Origin: an uncultured Flavobacteriales bacterium
GTDB lineage: Bacteria; Bacteroidota; Bacteroidia; Palsa-965
Reading direction: 5' to 3'
Assembly (NCBI GenBank): GCA_903873905.1
Contig: CAIQQJ010000012.1
Location: forward strand, 1 to 53,425
DNA: 53,425 bases
The position numbers were made by a program, and so were the translations under genes. Every line of letters starts with the position of its first letter. The first letter of the stretch is position 1. Positions 26,129 to 35,656 of the stretch are shown one piece after another. The notes under the pieces were generated by a model that was not told the DNA's origin, did not search any database, and saw only the letters and a list, made by a program, of their open reading frames with translations.

Positions 26129-27400
26129 TTACTGGTGATGATGCAATCCCTCTTCAAGAAGTGCGTGGTTTCTAGCAAGTATAGGTGCTTTAGAAAGTGA
26201 ACGAAGAATCCAAAATGTGAAAAAGGAAACAAACGACAGGAACATTCCAATTTCAATTGCACCAATTCCCCAATGACCACCAACTGTTCCTGGCATTACC
26301 ATCAAGAATGTATCGGTCCAGTGGAAGAAAATAATCAGCAATGCAACAAAAAGCAAGAATGATTTATTTCTTTTTGCATCACGCGACATCAACACCAACA
26401 TTGGGAATGAGAAATTGACAATCATTGTAATCCAGAAAAGTCCACGGAATTGTTCCCAACGTTGCTGGAAATAAACAACCTCTTCAGGAATGTTTGAATA
26501 CCAAATGAGCATGAATTGGGAAAACCACAAATAGGTCCAAAGGAAACTTATTGCGAACATCCATTTTCCAAGATCATGCACGTGAGAAGGTGTAGCATAT
26601 TCCATTTGTCCACGTGATTTCAAATGCATCACCAATAAATTCGCTACAATAATTGCTCCCAACCACCAGCCGGCGAAATTGTACCAACCGAAAAGTGTAC
26701 TGTACCAATGTGTATCAATGGACATGATAACATCCCAAGAAAAAACAGAAGTTGTAAATCCAAAAAACACAAGGAAGATGGCAGCGTTTTTCAAATTGAG
26801 ATTCCAATTACGTGCTGTGTCCACACCTGCTTTCATCACATCCTCTGCAAGCGCATTTTTGCGTGCCCACATTTGGTAACACAGCCAGCCACCCATGAAC
26901 AAGAGTGTACGCCCCCAGAAAAATAAATCTGCGAAATAAGGTTTTTTATGATTGACAAGCGCATCAAATTCAGGACTTTTTGGATCATAAACTTTTTGAT
27001 CCTGCCACTCATAGATATGGTGAAATCCCATTCTGCCAGCAATAAAAATCAATAAGATAAGACCCAAGGCAATTGGAAGAAAAGTTCCTATTGCACTGAA
27101 AAGGCGCATAAAAACCGTACTCCAAGATGCTTGAGCTGCATATTGCAAAGCATAAAAGAAAGTTGCTCCAAGCGCAATGCCACCGAAGAAATAACTATTT
27201 ACAAGAAGGTTTGCCCAGAGACGTTGTCCGAGTGAAGAATGATGGTCTTCTAGTCCTTCGCCACCAACAGATTCAGGAGAATGGTGAAACACCAAACCTA
27301 AGATCAGTAGAAGCAAACCTGCACCAAAAAGAATCCACAAATTTCTTTGTGCCTTCGAGGAGAAGTTATACGTCAGGTTATTCAAGTTAACGTTGCTCAT
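26129..27400 (-). CDS. actF: Alternative complex III subunit ActF (NrfD/PsrC-like)
   Basis: A polytopic membrane subunit of alternative complex III, homologous to ActC and to NrfD/PsrC quinone-binding proteins. The 423 residues hold about ten hydrophobic helices, such as LWILFGAGLLLLILGLVFHH, LVNSYFFGGIALGATFFYAL and IALGLILLIFIAGRMGFHHI; conserved WDVIMSIDTHWYSTLFGWYN lies mid-protein. It ends in a His-rich tail (EEGLHHHQ). It follows actE by 23 nt and is followed by the 44-residue CtaC-like ORF. ActF does not necessarily bind quinol itself; in known complexes ActC has the quinol site and ActF may contribute to proton movement. Confidence 0.93.
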   Translation of the reverse strand: MSNVNLNNLTYNFSSKAQRNLWILFGAGLLLLILGLVFHHSPESVGGEGLEDHHSSLGQRLWANLLVNSYFFGGIALGATFFYALQYAAQASWSTVFMRLFSAIGTFLPIALGLILLIFIAGRMGFHHIYEWQDQKVYDPKSPEFDALVNHKKPYFADLFFWGRTLLFMGGWLCYQMWARKNALAEDVMKAGVDTARNWNLNLKNAAIFLVFFGFTTSVFSWDVIMSIDTHWYSTLFGWYNFAGWWLGAIIVANLLVMHLKSRGQMEYATPSHVHDLGKWMFAISFLWTYLWFSQFMLIWYSNIPEEVVYFQQRWEQFRGLFWITMIVNFSFPMLVLMSRDAKRNKSFLLFVALLIIFFHWTDTFLMVMPGTVGGHWGIGAIEIGMFLSFVSFFTFWILRSLSKAPILARNHALLEEGLHHHQ

Positions 27401-27423
27401 ATTGTATTGAGTCTGTCAGATTA

Positions 27424-28119
27424 TTATTTCGGCTTTACTTTCCCAGCATCAGCTTTTGCGGGCACTTTTTTACTTGTAGTATCAGGCATATTGGCTTGCT
27501 CCTGCATTTTTTTCTGGTAAACGCTCCAAGCATCACCTCCACGACCTAGTCGTTGAACGTATTCAATTACTTTCCAACGCTCTATAGGAGAAAGTTGTGT
27601 TGCGTGAGAACCCATGTTTAATTTACCATAAGTGATAACGTGGTAAATATGTCCATCGGTTAAAAATCCAGCTTTGTATCTGACAACATAATTTGGAGGA
27701 ACGGCTGAATACTTTCCGCTTTCAACAAATTTCCCATTTCCATCTCCTTTTGGTCCATGGCAATAAATGCAGAATCGCTCAAATAGAAACTGTCCTTCTG
27801 CTTCGATGGAATCATTGTTTTGTAATGGATTTTTCCAGAACAAGGAAGCGAGGCTATCGCCTTCAAGTGTGTTTTCATAAGGGAATGGAATAAATCCACG
27901 TGGAATTGCTCCATCAGGGGGAAGCATATTTCCCATTTGAATGCTATCATTCACCCATGCATTAATTCCATTTGTTTCAACAGAAGGACTGCGGTACATG
28001 TCGGGCATGTATTCAATTCCCGGGCTATCCGGATTTTCTTTCGCGCAAGATGTAAGCAAAGCTGAACCAGCAAATGCTATGGCACCGAAAGCGAAAAGAG
28101 TATAAGTTATTTTTTTCAT
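27424..28119 (-). CDS. actE: Alternative complex III subunit ActE (monohaem cytochrome c lipoprotein)
   Basis: A 231-residue lipoprotein cytochrome. The signal carries the lipobox LLTSC (C25) followed by AKENPDSPG. A single haem c site is in FERFCIYCHGPKGDGNG, with the axial Met expected in KLNMGSHATQLSP. The C-terminal tail is Lys/Pro/Ala-rich (KKVPAKADAGKVKPK). In the complex, ActE receives electrons from ActA and can hand them to the oxidase. It is encoded 18 nt after actD and 23 nt before actF, in the standard order. Confidence 0.94.
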   Translation of the reverse strand: MKKITYTLFAFGAIAFAGSALLTSCAKENPDSPGIEYMPDMYRSPSVETNGINAWVNDSIQMGNMLPPDGAIPRGFIPFPYENTLEGDSLASLFWKNPLQNNDSIEAEGQFLFERFCIYCHGPKGDGNGKFVESGKYSAVPPNYVVRYKAGFLTDGHIYHVITYGKLNMGSHATQLSPIERWKVIEYVQRLGRGGDAWSVYQKKMQEQANMPDTTSKKVPAKADAGKVKPK

Positions 28120-28137
28120 CGTATCGTTCGTGTTCGG

Positions 28138-28659
28138 TCAGATAACATTTATTTCTGTTGCACCCGATTGACGAAGCATAGAAACAATTTTAGTTTCATC
28201 TTCAGGTTTTACTTCGAGCAACATTAGAAATTTATCATCGGTTGTACGTGGATCAGGATTTTTTGGCATTACACCAGGAAGCAACCAACTGCGAAGTAAG
28301 AATGTTATTGCCATTCCGTGACCTGCACAGAAAACTGTCAACTCAAAAGTTACAGGAATGAAAGCCGGCCAATTCATGTAATACCAGAAACTTGGTTTAC
28401 CCCCGATATCAGTTGGCCAATCATTAACCATCATATACCAAGTCATGAGAATTGCAAGTGAAGTTCCAGTAACGCCATAAATAAAAGCGGTTATGGCAAT
28501 TCGTGTACGAGGGAGTCCAATTACATCATCAATGCCATGAATTGGAAACGGAGAAAAAACATCTTTCACTTTGAAGTGTGAAGAACGAAGCTGCTTTGCT
28601 CCTTCTACTAGACATTCTTCGTCATCGTAAATTCCGTGAATTGTTTTTGTGCCTGCCAT
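28138..28659 (-). CDS. actD: Alternative complex III subunit ActD (DUF3341)
   Basis: A 173-residue membrane subunit of the DUF3341 family. Start MAGTKTIHGIYDDEECLVEG at 28659 is preferred to an upstream TTG at 28677. A soluble ferredoxin-like N-terminal region (about 1-55) is followed by two helices: IAITAFIYGVTGTSLAILMT and PVTFELTVFCAGHGMAITFL. The C-terminus (KFLMLLEVKPEDETKIVSML, ending GATEINVI) is soluble. ActD packs beside ActC and anchors the complex; it has no cofactors. Confidence 0.94.
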   Translation of the reverse strand: MAGTKTIHGIYDDEECLVEGAKQLRSSHFKVKDVFSPFPIHGIDDVIGLPRTRIAITAFIYGVTGTSLAILMTWYMMVNDWPTDIGGKPSFWYYMNWPAFIPVTFELTVFCAGHGMAITFLLRSWLLPGVMPKNPDPRTTDDKFLMLLEVKPEDETKIVSMLRQSGATEINVI

Positions 28660-28686
28660 GTTATTATTGTTCAGCAATGATTTTAT

Positions 28687-30102
28687 TTAATGATGTGTGT
28701 TTTCAGCAGCTTGCGCCTCTTCAGCACGCTTGCGTTTTGGAACTTCTCCCGATGATTTCAGAATTGTTTTCAATTCACTCAATGCAATTACAGGGAATGT
28801 TCTTGAAAACAACAGGAAGAACGTAAAGAACATTCCAATTGTACCAATGAAAATTCCAATTTCAACCCAAGTTGGATGATACATTGTCCAAGATGATGGA
28901 AGGTAATCACGGTGAAGTGATGTAACGATAATTACAAATCGCTCGAACCACATTCCAATATTTACCACAATCGAAAGAACAAACATGGCCATAAGACTTG
29001 TTCGGATTTTCTTGAACCAGAATAGCTGAGGCGAAATAACATTACAAGTCATCATTCCCCAGTAACTCCACCAGTATGGGCCTGTTGCACGATTCATGAA
29101 TGCATAACCTTCATATTCCACTCCGGAATACCAAGAAATAAATAATTCAGATAAGTAAGCAACTCCAACCATTGAACCGGTGAGCGTAACAATAATGCTC
29201 ATCATTTCCATATGTTGAATGGTAATGTAATGTTCAAGGCTCAATACTTTTCTCATGATCAACAAAAGTGTTGACACCATAGCGAAACCTGAAAACACAG
29301 CACCAGCTACGAAGTAAGGAGGGAAAATAGTGGTGTGCCAACCTGGTACAACCGAAGTTGCAAAGTCCATCGATACAATAGAGTGAACAGAAAATACAAG
29401 TGGTGTAGAAAGACCAGCAAGTACAAGAGATACTTCTTCAAAACGTGACCAATCACGTGCACGACCACTCCAACCGAAAGAAAGAATTCTGTAAATTTTT
29501 TCTTGCATTGGTTTGCCTGCAACTTTAAAACGATCACGAATAGCACCGAAATCTGGAATCAATCCGAGGTACCAAAACACAAGTGAAATGGTGAAGTAAG
29601 TTGAAACCGCAAAAACGTCCCACATCAATGGTGAGTTAAAGTTCACCCATAGGGATCCGAATTGATTGGCATGTGGAAACAACCAATAATCCACCCAAGG
29701 ACGACCTGTGTGCATGGTAACGAAAACGGCAGCGCACAACACGGCAAAAATTGTCATTGCTTCTGCAGAACGGTTAATTGCCATACGCCATTTCTGACGG
29801 AAAAGAAGAAGTACAGCAGAAATAAGTGTTCCTGCATGACCAATACCGATCCACCAAACGAAGTTGGTAATATCCCATGCCCAGCCGACTGTTTTATTTG
29901 CGCCCCATTGACCAATACCAGTTCCAATGGTATAAGCAAGGCAGCTGAAACCCCAGATAAAAGCAGCAACCGAAATGGTAAAGACCACATACCAATATCT
30001 GTTGGCCTTGCCTTCGATCGGACGCGCAATATCGCTTGTGATCTCGTGATAGCTTCTATCACCGAGAATCAGCGGGTCCCTAAGCGGAGATTCGTGTTGC
30101 AT
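28687..30102 (-). CDS. actC: Alternative complex III subunit ActC (NrfD-like, menaquinol site)
   Basis: A 471-residue polytopic subunit of the NrfD/PsrC superfamily with about ten helices, which carries the menaquinol oxidation site in characterised complexes. It begins MQHESPLRDPLILGDRSYHE and shows the family-typical NFVWWIGIGHAGTLISAVLL near helix 2, FSVHSIVSMDFATSVVPGWH, and WFERFVIIVTSLHRDYLPSS. These contain the acidic and His residues associated with quinol and proton handling. The C-terminal tail is basic and His-ending (KRKRAEEAQAAENTHH). It starts 46 nt after actB and ends just before actD. Confidence 0.95.
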   Translation of the reverse strand: MQHESPLRDPLILGDRSYHEITSDIARPIEGKANRYWYVVFTISVAAFIWGFSCLAYTIGTGIGQWGANKTVGWAWDITNFVWWIGIGHAGTLISAVLLLFRQKWRMAINRSAEAMTIFAVLCAAVFVTMHTGRPWVDYWLFPHANQFGSLWVNFNSPLMWDVFAVSTYFTISLVFWYLGLIPDFGAIRDRFKVAGKPMQEKIYRILSFGWSGRARDWSRFEEVSLVLAGLSTPLVFSVHSIVSMDFATSVVPGWHTTIFPPYFVAGAVFSGFAMVSTLLLIMRKVLSLEHYITIQHMEMMSIIVTLTGSMVGVAYLSELFISWYSGVEYEGYAFMNRATGPYWWSYWGMMTCNVISPQLFWFKKIRTSLMAMFVLSIVVNIGMWFERFVIIVTSLHRDYLPSSWTMYHPTWVEIGIFIGTIGMFFTFFLLFSRTFPVIALSELKTILKSSGEVPKRKRAEEAQAAENTHH

Positions 30103-30148
30103 ATCGTTCTTTAATTGTCAGTTCTAATTTTCAATCAATATTTTATAA

Positions 30149-33100
30149 TTACAAGTGTGCGTTTTCATCTTCACGGTTCCACACTTTTGTAAGGTAGAAC
30201 ACAGAAGGACGCACACCCGTTTCTTCAAGCATTTCAAATTTTCTTCCATCTTGTTCCATTGCTGAAACTGCACTCTTGATGTCATTCAAATCTCCGAATG
30301 TAATTGCATCAGCAGGACAAGATTGTTCGCATGCCATTTTTATTGTACGATCAACTGGACGAATGCCCGCTTTTTTAGCATCCAATTTTCCGGCTTGAAT
30401 TCGTTGCGCACACATGGAACATTTTTCCATTACCCCACGTGAACGAACTACAACATCTGGATTCAATACCATGCGACCCATAAGATCATGAGCTGGATTC
30501 AGATTTGTGCTTTCGAAACGATGGTATTCGGTATAGTTAAACCAATTGAAGCGACGAACTTTGAAAGGACAATTGTTTGCGCAATAACGTGTTCCAACAC
30601 AACGGTTGTAAGCCATTTGATTAAGACCTTCACTGCTATGATTGGTTGCAAGTACAGGACAAACTGTTTCGCAAGGTGCGTGATTGCAATGTTGACACAT
30701 TACAGGTTGGAAAGCAACTTTCGGATTATCAAAAGTTGGGTTTTCCATTTCACGATACATTTCTAAATTCCCTAAGTCGCCTTTTGCTTGTGCAACTTCC
30801 TTCACCACATTACTGCTGAAATAACGATCGATACGCATCCAATGCATTTCGCGACTGCGATGAACTTCATCTTTTCCGACTACTGGAATATTATTTTCGG
30901 CATTACAACTAACAATGCAAGCACCGCATCCGTTGCAAGAATTCAAATCAATTGCCATTGCCCATTTGTGATTTGGGCGATCAAAATCATTCCAGAGATT
31001 TACTTTTTCAACATCCTGCTCACCTTTGTAAGTCTGCATCATTGGACGTTCATTTCCGGCACGATCATCTTTTGCATAAGCAGCAAGAGTGGTTTCGCGA
31101 AGAATATCTTCGTTACGTCCCATGATGGTGCTGTGTGATTGTGTAGAAGCAATTACGTGTTGATCATCGCCAGAATCTGCAATGGTAACATCATATACGT
31201 CGTATGATAATGTACCAGAAGATGTCATTCCAACTGCAGGATAAATATTTTCTCCAGTTGCATCAATGATTGGATTGAAACCTTTTCTTCCATATCCAAC
31301 TGCAATACCAACAGTTCCGCGAGCTTGTCCTGGTTGAAACCAAACAGGAAGTTTAATGGTATAACCATTTGCTGTAATAGAAGCAACATCAAGTTTGTCT
31401 TCCATTTGATCGAAACGAACAAGCAAATCTTTGTCTTCAAGAAGTCCGAACAATTTCAAACTCTTAACATCCATAGGATGCATCATGATGTAATTGTCCC
31501 AAGTTATTTTGGTGATAGGATCTGGCATTTCCTGCAACCAAGGATTCTGCGATTGCGTTCCGTTTCCTATTGATGTTTTTGTATAAATAACAAGTTCAAA
31601 TGCTCCACCTTTTATTGCAGCGATCTGACTTGTTGCATCACTCAACGTAAGTGTTCCTCCAGTGAAAGAAATTTCATCGTTCATTCCTACTGATGTACTT
31701 GCAGGAGTTTCCGTTGCAAGAGAATCAGCAACTGGCTTTTTCTTTTCCACTTTCTTTTCTGCATCAACAACAGCTACAATTACTGGAGTCAATTCAATTA
31801 CCCCATCGCGAACAGTGTTATTCCAGAATGCAGTAAAGTCGCCGTAATTATTTTGTAGGGAGAACAAATTGTTCTGCCATGTTTTCTGAATGTAAGAATG
31901 GTAATCGCCATTTATTCCAGACCACTTCAAAAGAGAAACTTGCGCTTGACGTGTTTTGAATAAAGGTCGTATTGCAGGTTGTTGAATGCTGTACTGACCT
32001 TTTCTTGGATGGTGATCATCCCAAGATTCAAGATAATGATGATCAGGGCAAACATAATCGCAAAGTGTTGCTGTTTCATCAAGCATTCCAGCAAAAGAAA
32101 TTCTGCAAGAAAGTTTTTTCATTGCCGCTTCGAAGTTTCCAATTTTCGGTGCGGTATAAACAGGATTTGTATTGTAAAAAATAACGGTGTCAATACTGGT
32201 TCCCATATCTTCCATCAACTTCTTCACTGCAGCATCATCGCCTTGATGTGTGAAATCTGGATTTTCCCAATCAACAGTTGTTCCAAGCGCGCCAATGTTT
32301 TTGTTGATTTCATTTACAACCAACTGAACGGCTGCATCATTAGAACCACAAACAACAAGTCCTTTTCCATTTGCATTTTTCAAGGCTGCAGCAACTTTTG
32401 CAACTTCATTTTTCATTACCGAAGGCGCCGAGCCATTGCCACCAACTCCAGCAAGAATTCCAAGAGCAATTTGTCCAAGTTGAGAAGGTTTCACAGGGAA
32501 ACGCTCATCAGCATTTGAACCGGTAAGGGAAAGTATCGATTCGAATTGGAAATGCTTCGACATCGTTTTCTTGTCTTTTCCAACTTTACGTGTTTTGCTA
32601 TATTGTTTAGCATGTTCCATTGGAGAAAGCCAATTGGCAAGAAAATCTGCGCCAAGACTTACAATAACATCAGCCTTATCAAAATGATAAGTTGGAATCA
32701 TTGCTTTTCCAAAAGAGGAAAGATTTGCTTTCAACATTCCAGAATAAGAAATGGAATCGTAAGTGACGTGACGAACATTTTTATATTTCGCGGAAAATTC
32801 TGCAATCGCAGCTTTCGTTGAAGGAGAAATAATTGTTGAAGAAAGAATGGCAATACCTTTTGATTGCTCCAATTTTGGTGTAATCTCTCTATCAATTTCA
32901 GACCAATTCTTATCTGACCAAGTATTTCCAGATTTCATTTTCGGACCGCTGATGCGAGCAGAATCATAAAGGGAAAGTAGAGAAGCTTGAACGCGGGCGC
33001 TTGTTGCACCCATCGTGATTGTTGAAAGCGTATTGCCTTCAATTTTTATAGGACGACCTTCACGTGTTTTTACAAGAATGCTAGCGTAATCATGACCATC

Positions 33101-33400
33101 GAAAAAAGAAGAAGCATACCAATTTGCAACACCAGGAATTACATCTTCCGGACGCTGTACATAAGGAATTGCTTTCATCACAGGTGTTTCGCAAGCCGCT
33201 AATGTTGCTGCAACAGTCGAGAACCCAAGGAATTTTAGGAAATCGCGACGGTTGGTGGAAGAGGTTTCCATCGCGGCTTTGTTGCCAATAAATTCTTCCA
33301 CCGGAATATATTCTGCGAATTCGCTTTCATGCTTTTCAACGAATTGACTTTCGTTGGTGTGCTGTGCAAGTCCTTTCCAGTATTTCTTATCGTTCGCCAT
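30149..33400 (-). CDS. actB: Alternative complex III subunit ActB (molybdopterin-like and iron-sulphur)
   Basis: A 1083-residue periplasmic subunit. The N-terminus has a twin-arginine signal (TNRRDFLKFLGFSTVAATLA, then AC) whose AAC is a lipobox. The first about 800 residues resemble a molybdopterin oxidoreductase that in this family has lost the cofactor. The last about 260 are a PsrB/HybA-like domain with four cysteine motifs: CNGCGACIVSCNAEN, CQHCNHAPCETVCPV, CVGTRYCANNCPFK, and CSMCAQRIQAGK with CEQSCPADA. Electrons from ActC pass through these clusters to the haems of ActA. A low-complexity linker (EKKVEKKKPVADSLATET) around residue 555 interrupts the molybdopterin-like half. Confidence 0.96.
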   Translation of the reverse strand: MANDKKYWKGLAQHTNESQFVEKHESEFAEYIPVEEFIGNKAAMETSSTNRRDFLKFLGFSTVAATLAACETPVMKAIPYVQRPEDVIPGVANWYASSFFDGHDYASILVKTREGRPIKIEGNTLSTITMGATSARVQASLLSLYDSARISGPKMKSGNTWSDKNWSEIDREITPKLEQSKGIAILSSTIISPSTKAAIAEFSAKYKNVRHVTYDSISYSGMLKANLSSFGKAMIPTYHFDKADVIVSLGADFLANWLSPMEHAKQYSKTRKVGKDKKTMSKHFQFESILSLTGSNADERFPVKPSQLGQIALGILAGVGGNGSAPSVMKNEVAKVAAALKNANGKGLVVCGSNDAAVQLVVNEINKNIGALGTTVDWENPDFTHQGDDAAVKKLMEDMGTSIDTVIFYNTNPVYTAPKIGNFEAAMKKLSCRISFAGMLDETATLCDYVCPDHHYLESWDDHHPRKGQYSIQQPAIRPLFKTRQAQVSLLKWSGINGDYHSYIQKTWQNNLFSLQNNYGDFTAFWNNTVRDGVIELTPVIVAVVDAEKKVEKKKPVADSLATETPASTSVGMNDEISFTGGTLTLSDATSQIAAIKGGAFELVIYTKTSIGNGTQSQNPWLQEMPDPITKITWDNYIMMHPMDVKSLKLFGLLEDKDLLVRFDQMEDKLDVASITANGYTIKLPVWFQPGQARGTVGIAVGYGRKGFNPIIDATGENIYPAVGMTSSGTLSYDVYDVTIADSGDDQHVIASTQSHSTIMGRNEDILRETTLAAYAKDDRAGNERPMMQTYKGEQDVEKVNLWNDFDRPNHKWAMAIDLNSCNGCGACIVSCNAENNIPVVGKDEVHRSREMHWMRIDRYFSSNVVKEVAQAKGDLGNLEMYREMENPTFDNPKVAFQPVMCQHCNHAPCETVCPVLATNHSSEGLNQMAYNRCVGTRYCANNCPFKVRRFNWFNYTEYHRFESTNLNPAHDLMGRMVLNPDVVVRSRGVMEKCSMCAQRIQAGKLDAKKAGIRPVDRTIKMACEQSCPADAITFGDLNDIKSAVSAMEQDGRKFEMLEETGVRPSVFYLTKVWNREDENAHL

Positions 33401-33450
33401 TTTGTTTGTTCAGTATGCGGTGATTTTTCTCAGGCTTTATTTTCGAAATA

Positions 33451-34728
33451 TTAATAATGACAACGACCACATTCGATTCCACCTGCCATTGCAACAGTGA
33501 TCGGCTGGTCTTTGTATTTTTCCTTCATTTTTTCATGAAGTGCCGTGTAATATCCATTGCCCTCCATTTTCAAAGGAGTTGTACGGTGACATTCCACACA
33601 CCATCCCATTGTGAGCGGACGTTGCTGCTCAACTGTTACCATGTTTTTTACATCACCATGGCATTGATCGCAATTTACTTTTCCTACAACAACGTGTTGT
33701 TGATGGGAAAACCAAACAAAATCAGGAAGGACATTTACTTTATTCCAAACAACTGGTTGTTGCGCACGTGTGAAAGCACGCATATCAGGACTCCATCCGG
33801 TAGCAGTATAAATTTTTGCAATTTCTTCTTTTGACCCAGCATTCACGGTTTGGTCAATTACTTTATGACAATTCATACAGACCATTACAGAAGGAATGCC
33901 TGCCGTTTTTGAATTCTCTACTCCAGTGTGACAATAATTACATTGAATTGCATTATCACCAGCATGTATTTTATGAGAAAAATTAATTGGTTGCGAAGGA
34001 TGATAACCCACCCATTCGTTTGGATGAACTTCTTCGGCATAAACACCAATTCCCTTTAATGCGTACCAACCTTTTCCAACGAGCGTACAAAAAATAAAAA
34101 TACCTATCAATGCACATTTACGTTTATGATGATGCATCCAATGACGCGCAGCCTGAAGGAATGGCATTGCTGGTTGCTCGGGCAATCCATCTTTTTCATT
34201 TGCAGCATTACGAAGATTAATTTTTGTGAAGCGAAGAACTGCAATCAGAATAATAAGAAGGACAAGAATAATAATAACCAGAAAAACTGGATTGGTTTCA
34301 TCAGTCGCATTTGCAGCTTGCGTTGGTGCGCCAGTTGTTACAACAGGTTTCGGAACATCGCCTTTCTGAGTGTAGTCAAGAATTGCATCAATATCCTCTT
34401 TTTTCAAAGCAGGAAATGGAGGCATGACAGTATGGTTGTATTCATTAAAGCGTCCAACCGCATAGCCATCTCCAGAGGCGACAACCTTTGAAGAATTTTG
34501 AACCCAATTATATTTCCAATCGCCAGTAGGAATGCGATCAAGAACACCCATCAGACCAGGACCTGTGGATTTTTTGTCACTTGCATTGTGACAGGCTGCA
34601 CAATTTGCTTTGAACAGCGCTTTTCCGTCAGGTGCGGCATAAGCATTGAAGCTGAACAATAGAAAAATTGTAAGAGAAAATAAAACGACATTGCGTTTGC
34701 TTTGCACGTTTTGCCAGAGGCGAATCAT
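33451..34728 (-). CDS. actA: Alternative complex III subunit ActA (multihaem cytochrome c)
   Basis: A 425-residue exported cytochrome, first gene of the operon. The signal peptide ends NAYA (about 31). A class I-like monohaem domain follows (ALFKANCAACHNASDKKSTG, C43/C46/H47), then a membrane helix (VFLVIIILVLLIILIAVLRF), a second helix (CALIGIFIFCTLVGKGWYAL), and a pentahaem domain with CNYCH, CMNCH, CDQCH, CVECH and the terminal CGRCHY. Six CXXCH motifs in total: the canonical five plus the fused N-terminal cytochrome domain. The extra haem may wire the complex directly to the oxidase CuA site; this is inference. Confidence 0.95.
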   Translation of the reverse strand: MIRLWQNVQSKRNVVLFSLTIFLLFSFNAYAAPDGKALFKANCAACHNASDKKSTGPGLMGVLDRIPTGDWKYNWVQNSSKVVASGDGYAVGRFNEYNHTVMPPFPALKKEDIDAILDYTQKGDVPKPVVTTGAPTQAANATDETNPVFLVIIILVLLIILIAVLRFTKINLRNAANEKDGLPEQPAMPFLQAARHWMHHHKRKCALIGIFIFCTLVGKGWYALKGIGVYAEEVHPNEWVGYHPSQPINFSHKIHAGDNAIQCNYCHTGVENSKTAGIPSVMVCMNCHKVIDQTVNAGSKEEIAKIYTATGWSPDMRAFTRAQQPVVWNKVNVLPDFVWFSHQQHVVVGKVNCDQCHGDVKNMVTVEQQRPLTMGWCVECHRTTPLKMEGNGYYTALHEKMKEKYKDQPITVAMAGGIECGRCHY

Positions 34729-34784
34729 ATACGGTGTTTTGGCGATTGCAATAATATAAAGGAACCTTACAATTCAAGGCGGGG

Positions 34785-34792
34785 CAAATTTA
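34785..34792 (-). promoter_or_regulatory. Candidate -7 box of the act-cta operon
   Basis: Minus-strand TAAATTTG followed by CCCC is an exact TAnnTTTG match, 57 nt before the actA start. A TTTG lies 14 nt further upstream, somewhat closer than the usual 17-23, so the -33 is uncertain. Confidence 0.5.
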
Positions 34793-34996
34793 TGAGATAA
34801 ATCAGACAAACCTTATTATTGAGTAAAAAAATTTTTAACAAGGATTGAAAACAATTCCCGAAGGCTTCTTTTTTTATGCCTAATCGGCCTTTATTCTTGC
34901 AAATCAAAACATTAAGCTCCCTAAAAATTTAAACTGCCGACAAAAAAGTTGACTCCGTCGAATCATTGTCCAACTTTTTATGGTCCGAATTTTGGT

Positions 34997-35004
34997 TACT
35001 TTTG
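34997..35004 (+). promoter_or_regulatory. -7 box of the SPOR gene (leaderless start)
   Basis: TACTTTTG matches TAnnTTTG exactly and ends 5 nt before the ATG at 35010. It implies a leaderless mRNA and rules out the in-frame ATG at 34980, which would lie upstream of the promoter box. Confidence 0.6.
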
Positions 35005-35009
35005 GCGTA

Positions 35010-35414
35010 ATGATTCGCACAATTATTTATTTCCTTCTTGTTTTCACGGCAAATCTTTCAATAAATGCCCAAACTGCCGCTGATTCCATTCAAAAAGGTG
35101 TTGAGGCGGATCCCCGTTTGCAAACGCTAGTCACAAAGCACATGGAAGTTAATAGCCATGAAAAAGGGAAAGGATATAGAGTTCAAATTTATTTCGGTGC
35201 AGATAAGGCAAAAGCGAATGCAGCAAAAGCGCAATTTCTTTCGCGTGGCAGCGATGCAACACACGCATATGAACTTTATGATGTTCCCAATTTTAAGATT
35301 CGTGTTGGCGATTTCAGAACAAAAATGGATGCTTACCGCTATCTGAAAAAAATCAAGGGCGAGTTTCCACAAGCATTCATAGTGGAAAGTGAGATTGAAT
35401 TTCCCGAGCAGTAA
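35010..35414 (+). CDS. Secreted SPOR-domain protein
   Basis: A 134-residue exported protein. With the start at 35010 (supported by the promoter box just upstream) it has a signal peptide MIRTIIYFLLVFTANLSINA followed by Q. After a short linker comes one SPOR domain (about 55-130): GKGYRVQIYFGADKAKANAA, then AYELYDVPNFKIRVGDFRTK and AYRYLKKIKGEFPQAFIVES. SPOR domains bind peptidoglycan stripped of stem peptides, often at the division site. It is divergent from the act operon, whose promoter shares the 280-nt gap, and stands alone. Confidence 0.88.
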   Translation: MIRTIIYFLLVFTANLSINAQTAADSIQKGVEADPRLQTLVTKHMEVNSHEKGKGYRVQIYFGADKAKANAAKAQFLSRGSDATHAYELYDVPNFKIRVGDFRTKMDAYRYLKKIKGEFPQAFIVESEIEFPEQ

Positions 35415-35449
35415 TTCAAAATTTTCTTATTCAATATTCATTTTTCTTT

Positions 35450-35546
35450 GGGCGTGCCCTTGCAGGTCGGGCTATCCGTTACAAGTCCTCGTCCCAACAG
35501 AAATGTTGTGACTGTGGGCTTTCCTCTTCTATCCCTCACGCAAAAG
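35450..35546 (+). repeat. Dispersed intergenic element, copy C
   Basis: It begins GGGCGTGCCC, has the left module GGTCGGGCTATCCGTTACAA, a central near-palindrome GTCCCAACAgaaaTGTTGTGAC, and the right module GTGGGCTTTCCTCTTCTATC then CCTCACGC. It lies between the converging SPOR and accC genes. It lacks the CCCCAAGAT end hairpin of copies A and D. Confidence 0.8.
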
Positions 35547-35606
35547 ATTTACCACAAAGAATATGCAAGGATATTGTGGATTGAAACAAGGATTTTTTTC
35601 AAAAAA

Positions 35607-35636
35607 AAAGGATAGAAGATTTCTCAACTATCCTTT
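35607..35636 (-). terminator. Intrinsic terminator of the fatty-acid operon
   Basis: On the minus strand AAAGGATAG (35636-35628) and CTATCCTTT (35615-35607) form a 9-bp stem with a 12-nt loop, followed by at least six further T. It lies about 20 nt after the accC stop. Confidence 0.9.
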
Positions 35637-35656
35637 CAAAAATATTTTTTTGATTC

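Noticed and set aside
29662-30114. A 150-codon plus-strand frame opposite actC
   Set aside because: Antisense shadow of a conserved membrane protein; Cys/His-rich composition is an artefact of the reverse frame.
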